This document shows positions 7,078 through 12,633 of a stretch of DNA of 20,714 nucleotides, in pieces. The notes under the pieces are model-generated. The model searched no databases. It saw only the letters and a program-made list of their open reading frames with translations, and was not told the DNA's origin. Position 1 is the first letter of the stretch; each line of letters opens with the position of its first letter. The position numbers and the translations under genes were made by a program. This stretch comes from JANMDU01 sp031376455 (lineage in GTDB: Bacteria > Pseudomonadota > Gammaproteobacteria > Burkholderiales > Burkholderiaceae_C), in assembly GCA_031376455.1 (NCBI GenBank), contig JANMDU010000088.1, positions 1 to 20,714 on the forward strand, read 5' to 3'.

Positions 7078-8076
7078 ATGGCAAATAATATCAGTGTGAT
7101 CGGCGGCAGTGGGTTTATTGGAAGTAGGCTCGTCGAGCGGCTGTCTGCGACTAACCGTTACAAAGTCAATATTTTAGATAAAGCACCGAGTAATCGCTTC
7201 AATCACTTAGTTGAGATTTGCGATGTCAGATCAATTGAAAGTCTTCGAAGAGTAATCGAATCGGGCTCGGTTTTGATTAATTTAGCCGCAGAACATCGTG
7301 ACGACGTTACTCCAAAATCGCTATATGACGAAGTCAATGTAGATGGAGCAAAAAATATTTGCGCAGTCGCAGCTCAAAGCAGTGTTGAGAAGATTGTATT
7401 TTTGAGCAGTGTGGCAATTTACGGCTTTGCTCTGATCGGAACCGACGAATCCGGCATTGTTGCACCGTTTAACGATTACGGCCGCACAAAATTTGAGGCG
7501 GAGCAGATTTTTAAGGCTTGGCAGGCTGAATCACCAGACACCAGAATGTTGATGATTATTCGCCCGACTGTTGTTTTCGGCGAGAAAAACAGGGGCAACG
7601 TATACAACCTCCTTCGGCAAATTGCGTCAGGTAAATTTTTAATGATCGGCTCTGGAGAAAATAGAAAATCGATGGCTTATGTTGAAAATGTAGCCGCATT
7701 CATTGAGCATGGTTTGCAATTCAAACCAGGATTACATATCTATAACTATATAGACAAGCCAGATTTCACTATGAATGCGTTGGTGCAAAACATCAATGAT
7801 ATTTTGGGACGAAAAGCAAAAATGGATTTTAAGTTGCCATATTTTGTAGGCGCCCTAGCAGGAAAAATTTTTGACATTGTCGCTTTCGCTACTGGCAAGA
7901 AATTTGCGATTAGTTCAATTCGGATCAAGAAGTTTTGCTCGAATTCAGTTTATGAAACCTCATTGGCGCGCTCTGGATTTACTCCGCCGGTTGCGATGGC
8001 CACGGCGTTGGAAAACACAGTTAAATATGAGTTTCTTGGTGCGCACGATAGATCAGAAGTATTTTTCAGTGAATGA
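7078..8076 (+). CDS. gnu: Undecaprenyl-PP-GlcNAc 4-epimerase (Gnu-like)
   Basis: A 332-residue extended short-chain dehydrogenase/epimerase. The NAD-binding motif is GGSGFIG (9-15), the catalytic pair is Y134-xxx-K138 (YGRTK), with the serine of FLSSVAIYG before it. Several stretches closely match what I remember of E. coli O157 Gnu (Z3206): LAAEHRDDVTP, IIRPTVVFGEKNRGNVYNLL, SMAYVENV and YNYIDKPD. Gnu interconverts GlcNAc and GalNAc on the undecaprenyl-diphosphate carrier, so a GalNAc-initiated O-unit can be started after WecA. This is more specific than a generic epimerase call and matches the absence of any initiating transferase in this cluster. It starts one base after the TAG of the GT2 gene and overlaps galU by 4 bases (ATGA). 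A different nucleotide-sugar or lipid-sugar epimerase remains possible without alignment. Confidence 0.75.
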   Translation: MANNISVIGGSGFIGSRLVERLSATNRYKVNILDKAPSNRFNHLVEICDVRSIESLRRVIESGSVLINLAAEHRDDVTPKSLYDEVNVDGAKNICAVAAQSSVEKIVFLSSVAIYGFALIGTDESGIVAPFNDYGRTKFEAEQIFKAWQAESPDTRMLMIIRPTVVFGEKNRGNVYNLLRQIASGKFLMIGSGENRKSMAYVENVAAFIEHGLQFKPGLHIYNYIDKPDFTMNALVQNINDILGRKAKMDFKLPYFVGALAGKIFDIVAFATGKKFAISSIRIKKFCSNSVYETSLARSGFTPPVAMATALENTVKYEFLGAHDRSEVFFSE

Positions 8077-8963
8077 TTGCGATGAACGCAAGCAATATTT
8101 CCGAAATAGTTCACGCCGTTTTTCCAATTGCGGGCCTAGGAACGCGCTTCTTGCCTGCGACTAAGGCAGCGCCTAAGGAAATGCTGCCTGTGGTCGACAA
8201 GCCACTAATTCAGTACGCCGTTGAAGAAGCATACGCTGTTGGTATCCGGCACATGATTTTCGTAACGGGCCGGACAAAACGCAGCGTAGAAGATCATTTC
8301 GACACAGCGTATGAGCTAGAAACCGAGCTTGAAAAGGCTGGTAAGGATGTGCTTTTGACGATTGCGCGCAGTATTTCTCCAACTGATATGGTGTGCTCTT
8401 ATGTGAGACAACCGCGAGCATTAGGCTTAGGACATGCCGTGTTATGCGCCGAGCATATTGTGGGGCGCAATCCATTTGCAGTGTTACTCGCGGATGATTT
8501 GATGGTTGGGAAGCCCGGCATCACGTTGCAGATGGTGCAACAGTTTGCAAAATGTCAGCACAGTATCTTGGCTGTTCAAGACGTCCCCAAAGCTCACACC
8601 AACCGTTATGGAATTGTGAGTGGGCAGAATATTGCGCCAGACTTGGTTGACATCAACGGCATTGTGGAAAAGCCCGCTCCAGAAGTTGCACCGAGCACGC
8701 TGGCAGTGGCTGGGCGTTATATTTTGACACCGGGAATTTTTTCGGAATTATCCAATCTCCCACGCGGCGTTGGCGGAGAAATTCAGCTTACCGATGCTAT
8801 TGCTCGATTGCTTAGGCGAGAAAAAGTGCTTGCCTTCCGTTATGACGGTACGCGATACGACTGCGGTAGCAAACTTGGATTTTTACAAGCGACTGTCGAT
8901 TTAGCAGAACACCATGCTGAGGTTGGCAAAGAGTTTACAGAGTGGCTAGCAGCTCGAAAGTAG
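8073..8963 (+). CDS. galU: UTP-glucose-1-phosphate uridylyltransferase
   Basis: A 296-residue nucleotidyltransferase making UDP-glucose from UTP and glucose 1-phosphate in the cytoplasm. The N-terminal signature GLGTRFLPATKAAPKEMLP, with the following VDKPLIQYAVEEA, is the classic GalU uridylyltransferase motif; LLADDLM and the later GIVEKP complete the active site. Length is normal for bacterial GalU. The ATG at 8073 overlaps the gnu stop as ATGA; an in-frame ATG at 8082 would give a protein 3 residues shorter. The gene is less AT-rich than the genes before it, so it may belong to the conserved backbone rather than the exchanged part. UDP-glucose feeds galE directly downstream and is a likely donor for the glycosyltransferases. 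Confidence 0.93.
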   Translation: MIAMNASNISEIVHAVFPIAGLGTRFLPATKAAPKEMLPVVDKPLIQYAVEEAYAVGIRHMIFVTGRTKRSVEDHFDTAYELETELEKAGKDVLLTIARSISPTDMVCSYVRQPRALGLGHAVLCAEHIVGRNPFAVLLADDLMVGKPGITLQMVQQFAKCQHSILAVQDVPKAHTNRYGIVSGQNIAPDLVDINGIVEKPAPEVAPSTLAVAGRYILTPGIFSELSNLPRGVGGEIQLTDAIARLLRREKVLAFRYDGTRYDCGSKLGFLQATVDLAEHHAEVGKEFTEWLAARK

Positions 8964-8971
8964 GTAAAAGA

Positions 8972-9934
8972 ATGAAGGTACTTGTCGTTGGTGGAGCGGG
9001 CTATATTGGCTCACACATGGTCAAGATGCTTGGGCAGCAAGGCTGCAGCGTTACTACCCTTGATGATTTGTCATCTGGTCATCGTGACGCTGTTCTATGC
9101 GGTGAATTTGTGAAAGGTAGTTGCGCTGACATAACCCTCTTGGATGCAGTCTTATCACGCGGGTTTGACGCTGTGATGCACTTTGCATCATTCATCCAAG
9201 TGGGTGAGTCGGTGAGACACCCCGCTAAATATTATCAAAATAATCTGGTTAACACGCTTTCGCTGCTGGATGCAATGCTTGCTCATAGAGTCAAGCGTTT
9301 TGTTTTTTCATCAACTGCAGCTACGTTTGGTGAACCCCAATATTCGCCTATAGACGAATTACATCCTCAGCAGCCGATTAATCCCTATGGTCGTAGCAAG
9401 CTGATGGTTGAGCAGTTACTCAAAGACTACGACACAGCATATGGCGTGAAATCTGTTTGTCTGCGATATTTCAATGCTGCAGGCGCTGACTCTGAAGGGC
9501 AGCTTGGCGAGCGGCATGAGCCTGAGACGCACCTCATACCCTTGGTATTGCAAGTAGCCTCTAGCAAGCGCCCACACATCTCAGTTTTTGGGCGTGACTA
9601 TGACACACCTGATGGCACCTGCATTCGAGATTACATCCACATCCAAGATCTTTGCTCGGCGCATTGGCTTGCATTGCAATCGCTTTTGAACGGGGATGGA
9701 AGTCAAGCTTATAACTTAGGTAATGGCAATGGTTTCTCAGTTCAGGAAGTAATCTCCACTGCTGAAAAAGTGACTGGCAAGAAGATTCCAGTGGTTTACT
9801 TGCCACGCAGGAATGGTGATCCCGTGAGGCTTGTAGCCGATGCTTCGCTTGCTAGAGCCAGCCTTAATTGGCAACCAGAATTTACTGATTTGGCGACGAT
9901 TATCGAACACGCTTGGAATTGGGAAAAGCACTGA
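8972..9934 (+). CDS. galE: UDP-glucose 4-epimerase
   Basis: A 320-residue extended SDR enzyme that interconverts UDP-glucose and UDP-galactose with bound NAD. It starts with the Rossmann motif VVGGAGYIGSHM (5-16). FSSTAATFGEP holds the active-site serine/threonine and NPYGRSKLMVEQLL the YxxxK pair. FNAAGADSEGQLGERHEPETH matches the substrate-binding region of GalE. The frame is open from 8942 but the ATG at 8972 puts the Rossmann motif at the usual position, and an AGG Shine-Dalgarno overlapping the galU TAG precedes it. It is slightly shorter than E. coli GalE (338). It is the last gene of the cluster; an intrinsic terminator follows about 85 bases later. Confidence 0.92.
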   Translation: MKVLVVGGAGYIGSHMVKMLGQQGCSVTTLDDLSSGHRDAVLCGEFVKGSCADITLLDAVLSRGFDAVMHFASFIQVGESVRHPAKYYQNNLVNTLSLLDAMLAHRVKRFVFSSTAATFGEPQYSPIDELHPQQPINPYGRSKLMVEQLLKDYDTAYGVKSVCLRYFNAAGADSEGQLGERHEPETHLIPLVLQVASSKRPHISVFGRDYDTPDGTCIRDYIHIQDLCSAHWLALQSLLNGDGSQAYNLGNGNGFSVQEVISTAEKVTGKKIPVVYLPRRNGDPVRLVADASLARASLNWQPEFTDLATIIEHAWNWEKH

Positions 9935-10018
9935 CTAAGCTAGTTGGGCTGAATCCAGACTTATTTGGCACCCCGCAGCGAGGTAAAGCGATGCATTCAC
10001 TTTCATTTCTTATCCACG

Positions 10019-10050
10019 GCCAGCATGATTACATGTTGGCATTTTTCTTT
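10019..10050 (+). terminator. Intrinsic terminator of the polysaccharide cluster
   Basis: A 9-base-pair stem (GCCAGCATG / CATGTTGGC, one G-U pair) with loop ATTA is followed by ATTTTTCTTT on the plus strand. It sits 84 bases after the galE stop and before the convergent accessory genes. There is no T-run on the minus side, so it should act on plus-strand transcripts only. Confidence 0.85.
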
Positions 10051-10100
10051 GATCAGATTTCAATTGTCACGCGTGGTCAATATTCAATCGGCGCGAGCAG

Positions 10101-10385
10101 TCAATTCAAGCGAATGCCTGTTTCTAGCGCGGTTTTTGCGAAAGGCTTGCTTGCATCTGAAAATACGGCGAGATCGATTTTCCGATCTCCCAGGTTACGC
10201 CGCAGATTGACCAAGATGTCGAGTTTATTCATCAACTTGATCTTGTCAGACAGTAGCAAAATATCAATGTCTCCACCCAAAGCTTGATCGTCTGCGCGAG
10301 ATCCGTAAAGAAATATCTGCGCAGCACAATCCTGAGCTTGGACGGCTTGGACGATGGCGAAGTGTTCTTCGGGGGTGATGCGCAT
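10101..10385 (-). CDS. MNT-domain nucleotidyltransferase (second copy, MntA-like)
   Basis: A 94-residue minimal nucleotidyltransferase of the DNA polymerase beta fold. The motif GSRADDQALGGDID holds G28-S29 and the metal-binding D39 and D41; the third acidic residue is D71 in RKIDLAVF, so the catalytic set looks complete. In HEPN/MNT toxin-antitoxin systems this protein neutralises the HEPN ribonuclease by adding AMP to a tyrosine near its active site. It is the last gene of the minus-strand block, 19 bases after the HEPN gene, with no strong ribosome binding site. It shares the GSRxDDxALGGDxD motif with the MNT gene on the other side of the HEPN gene, so the two may be diverged paralogues. 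Alternatively it is an orphan whose own HEPN partner has been lost. Confidence 0.8.
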   Translation of the reverse strand: MRITPEEHFAIVQAVQAQDCAAQIFLYGSRADDQALGGDIDILLLSDKIKLMNKLDILVNLRRNLGDRKIDLAVFSDASKPFAKTALETGIRLN

Positions 10386-10404
10386 GGTACTAAAGGCTTT
10401 AGGA

Positions 10405-10890
10405 CTAACTTTGCGGGCTTAGCTTACGGACTTCTGCCATCAAGCGATCAGCTGTATTTAGCAGTAATCCACAACGCTCAAGCGCTGTGCGCACAGATGC
10501 GATGAGCAATTCTGGCGCTTCGATATATTCGTGCACCAACAAATTTCGGAGCTGACGCGTTTCTAGCCATAGATCAGCGCTAGACAGCCAGCCTAGCTTT
10601 TCTGCGCGATCCAGCTTGGCGAGCTGTGGCAGGGGCGGCTCGCTGAATGCTCGCATCAGTTGCTCAAGAAGTTTATCGCCCACCGTATCTTGAAGACGGC
10701 TGAAACGTCCTGCAAAAAGCTCAATGGCTTCGTTCAAGCGCGGAATTTCAAACAATGTCAATACGATTTCTGCATCGTTTTGGCTATCAAAAATAGGCTG
10801 TAGCTCTGCGACGCTCTGCTTGAGAAGCGCAATTTCTTTGCGCGTCACCTTACATAAAAAAGCTAAGCGCTCACTATCGACTTGCTTCAT
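10405..10890 (-). CDS. HEPN-domain protein, HepT-like ribonuclease toxin candidate
   Basis: A 161-residue, largely alpha-helical protein. RNLLVHEY (R115, H120, Y122) matches the RX4HXY motif of HEPN ribonucleases, in which Arg and His form the active site and Tyr is the residue that MntA-type partners AMPylate. In this family HEPN toxins cleave RNA, tRNA in some studied cases, and stop growth unless modified. The N-terminal half has no motif I recognise. The start overlaps the upstream MNT gene by 4 bases (ATGA), so the two are translationally coupled, and a second MNT gene follows after 19 bases. The motif and neighbours make the HEPN call firm. Whether it is an active toxin, a substrate-binding partner of the nucleotidyltransferase (HI0074-like) or part of a defence locus cannot be decided from sequence. 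Confidence 0.8.
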   Translation of the reverse strand: MKQVDSERLAFLCKVTRKEIALLKQSVAELQPIFDSQNDAEIVLTLFEIPRLNEAIELFAGRFSRLQDTVGDKLLEQLMRAFSEPPLPQLAKLDRAEKLGWLSSADLWLETRQLRNLLVHEYIEAPELLIASVRTALERCGLLLNTADRLMAEVRKLSPQS

Positions 10891-11186
10891 AAGACAATTC
10901 CCTCTGCTTTAGCCACGCGATGAATGGGCAGCTCCAAAAGACCGGGAGCGCTGAGGACGACATCAACTTTGCGCCCGAACATGGCACGAGAGCAAGCTGC
11001 GCCCAAGCGGCTCATGGCTAGCGCTGGAGATTCAACGCGCTCGGAGCACTCGATATGCAAATCTACATCGCCGCCGAGCGCAGCATCATCCAGCCGCGAA
11101 CCAAACAGACGCACCACAGCTTGTGCCCCAAAAATATCGCGAGTGAGCTGTTTAATGAGGGCGATTTGATGTGGCTGTAGGCGCAT
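10887..11186 (-). CDS. MNT-domain nucleotidyltransferase (first copy, MntA-like)
   Basis: A 99-residue minimal nucleotidyltransferase. GSRLDDAALGGDVDL contains G29-S30 and the metal-binding D40 and D42, and RKVDVVL supplies the third acidic residue D75, so the enzyme looks catalytically intact. The motif spacing between GS and DxD is 9 residues, one fewer than the common GSX10DXD form. It overlaps the HEPN gene by 4 bases, the standard arrangement for a cognate MNT-HEPN pair, so it is the most likely antitoxin of that protein. It follows the second Uma2 gene by 27 bases on the same strand and may be co-transcribed with it, although no good Shine-Dalgarno precedes its ATG. Confidence 0.82.
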   Translation of the reverse strand: MRLQPHQIALIKQLTRDIFGAQAVVRLFGSRLDDAALGGDVDLHIECSERVESPALAMSRLGAACSRAMFGRKVDVVLSAPGLLELPIHRVAKAEGIVL

Positions 11187-11213
11187 GGCGGTATGGGGCG
11201 GGCGGAAACTAAG

Positions 11214-11633
11214 TTATTCAGGTTTGATCACCAAGCGTTTGCCAGTCAAGGGCTGAATCCACACTTCCCTCGCACCAGCGGCAAGATAAAGAGACGCTTT
11301 CATGTGCATTTCTGCCCAGCTGTTGCTGGGCGACATGATTTCTACGCAAATCTCAGGGGCTACTGAAAATGGGGTTTCATGGCCGATTTTTTTGTAAAGC
11401 GCATTGGATAGCCAAGCGACATCGGCAACTTTGACACCATCCGTTGTTTGAATTGAACATTCGCTGATAACGACGCCTGCTTTGCGTTTTTTCAGCTCTG
11501 AACCAGTATCGAACTGGAGCTTGCCATGCAGATTCGATGCTGGACTCATTTCAATTTTTCCCCATTTGTTCAATTCGATTTTGAATGGCAAATTTTGCAG
11601 AAACGGGTTGGCGATGACTTCACTCCATTGCAT
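11214..11633 (-). CDS. Uma2-family (DUF820) PD-(D/E)XK-fold protein
   Basis: A 139-residue protein of the Uma2 family, whose members have a restriction-endonuclease-like fold and are mostly uncharacterised. The visible core is the family pattern: KVADVAWLS (first acidic residue), PEICVEIMSPSNS (the E-x-x-SPS element), then a conserved Lys/Tyr segment and AGAREVWIQP. It is shorter than most Uma2 proteins (about 180-190) because the N-terminal part is reduced, with no GEIYxM-type segment. A strong Shine-Dalgarno (GGAGAAAAC) precedes the ATG at 11633. It lies 26 bases after another Uma2 gene and 27 bases before the MNT gene, in one minus-strand block. Nuclease activity is an inference from the fold; biological role unknown. 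Confidence 0.82.
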   Translation of the reverse strand: MQWSEVIANPFLQNLPFKIELNKWGKIEMSPASNLHGKLQFDTGSELKKRKAGVVISECSIQTTDGVKVADVAWLSNALYKKIGHETPFSVAPEICVEIMSPSNSWAEMHMKASLYLAAGAREVWIQPLTGKRLVIKPE

Positions 11634-11659
11634 GATGTTTTCTCCGACTTAGGCGGTGG

Positions 11660-12211
11660 TTAGCTGAGCAGTTGGGCGATGTCGCCTTGCCAATCAACAC
11701 TTTTTAGCGTGACGGCTGGCGAAGTAGCATTGCTGGGATGCAGCTCCCAGATGTTGGCGGCGTTTTTTCGGAAGACTTCAACGGTGCGGGCATCGGGGTC
11801 AATGAGGACGTATTCTTGGAGGCTGTCAAGCAAACGATAGTGAGCGAATTTCAGGCCACGATCAAAAGCTACCGTACTTGGAGATAGCACTTCAATGACA
11901 AGTACAGCTGCTTGAATTTCTGTAATTTTGGGATTTTGTATGTCTTTAGAATCGCAGGTAACGAGGACATCAGGATAAAAGTAGGCATCTGCTGGCTCAA
12001 TACGTAAACGCATTTCAATGAAAACTTTGCAGCGCGTATCCTTGAGGTGCGCTTTCAAAACACTGCCGGTAGCTAGAGTGGCATCTTGGTGCTCAGCTGT
12101 GCCCCCCGCCATAGCGTAAATTTCTCCAGCAATAAATATATGGCGCTCTGGCTGTTCGTGCTCCCATTTCAGGAAATCCGTTGCGCTAAGTTTTGCAAGT
12201 GCTTGACCCAT
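11660..12211 (-). CDS. Uma2-family (DUF820) PD-(D/E)XK-fold protein, full length
   Basis: A 183-residue protein of typical Uma2 length. In order it has the N-terminal GEIYAMAGGTAEHQ segment, the acidic YFYPDVLVTCD core strand and the LVIEVLSPST motif. A downstream Lys/Tyr segment (LKFAHYRLLDSLQEYVLIDP) completes the PD-(D/E)XK-like site. The family is abundant in cyanobacteria and scattered in proteobacteria, often in several copies, and its function is not established. The ATG at 12211 is supported by a good Shine-Dalgarno (AAGGAG) six bases upstream, inside the 22 bases that separate it from the 3' end of ssrA. There is no terminator between ssrA and this gene, so transcription may read through. 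It heads the accessory block that continues to the second MNT gene. Confidence 0.88.
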   Translation of the reverse strand: MGQALAKLSATDFLKWEHEQPERHIFIAGEIYAMAGGTAEHQDATLATGSVLKAHLKDTRCKVFIEMRLRIEPADAYFYPDVLVTCDSKDIQNPKITEIQAAVLVIEVLSPSTVAFDRGLKFAHYRLLDSLQEYVLIDPDARTVEVFRKNAANIWELHPSNATSPAVTLKSVDWQGDIAQLLS

Positions 12212-12233
12212 GAGCTACTCCTTGAAAGAATAC

Positions 12234-12618
12234 TGGTGGAGCTGGCGGGAATTGAACCCGCGTCCGAAAACCTTTTTCCTGATCGATCTACATGTGTAGC
12301 CTTCTGATTTGTGTCTCGCCTGTCTCGTCGTGCAGGGGCACACTACGAAGCCGGCCAGCGACCTATTTTCTCGTCCTGCGCTAAGTCACCCAGCGCGAGA
12401 CCATCCGATGTAAATAAGCTTGCAGCCGAGAAATATCAGGTTGCCCCTTATCCCTTTGCCCATCCCACCGGAGAGATGTTGCAAGCCTCTCAGCGATTAA
12501 GCTGCGAGTGCGAAACGTTCGTCGTTTGCAGTTAGGTTTTTTGAATTTGTTTTACGAGCACATTCAGCTCGACATGCACTACCAGACGTCTAGCCCTCGT
12601 CGAAACCAGAGCAGCCCC
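12234..12618 (-). ncRNA. ssrA: Transfer-messenger RNA (tmRNA), one-piece form
   Basis: A 385-base tmRNA that rescues stalled ribosomes together with SmpB. The 5' end GGGGCTG pairs with CAGCTCC near the 3' end to form the acceptor stem (one G-U pair). The 3' end carries an encoded CCA and a T-arm with GGTTCAATTCC. The 5' half begins with the TGGTTTCGACG segment conserved in tmRNAs, and an internal reading frame encodes the tag ANDERFALAA followed by TAA. The gene is not permuted: acceptor halves and tag are in the standard order. It starts 12 bases after the lapB stop and ends 22 bases before a Uma2 gene. No intrinsic terminator is visible after it. The tag matches what I recall from Burkholderiales, supporting the taxonomic call. 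Confidence 0.97.
12497..12529 (-). other. tmRNA proteolysis-tag reading frame (ANDERFALAA)
   Basis: Ten codons and TAA inside ssrA, beginning GCA AAC GAC GAA. The tag ends in ALAA, the C-terminal signal recognised by ClpXP-type proteases. Confidence 0.95.
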
Positions 12619-12627
12619 AGAGGCTTG

Positions 12628-12633
12628 ATTTTA
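12628..12633 (-). promoter_or_regulatory. Possible -10 box of ssrA overlapping the lapB stop codon
   Basis: TAAAAT on the minus strand ends 9 bases before the first G of tmRNA, the right distance for a sigma70 -10 element. Its TAA is the lapB stop codon. No good -35 hexamer is visible 16-18 bases upstream, so the call is weak; processing from a lapB read-through transcript is the alternative. Confidence 0.35.

Noticed and set aside
9913..10287. Open frame of 124 codons on the plus strand after galE
   Set aside because: It starts inside galE, runs through the intrinsic terminator and into the antisense of an MNT gene, and has no recognisable motif.
9935..12234. Second attachment-site copy of the ssrA 3' end
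   Set aside because: The conserved T-arm and acceptor sequence occurs only once in the window, so integration at ssrA cannot be shown here.
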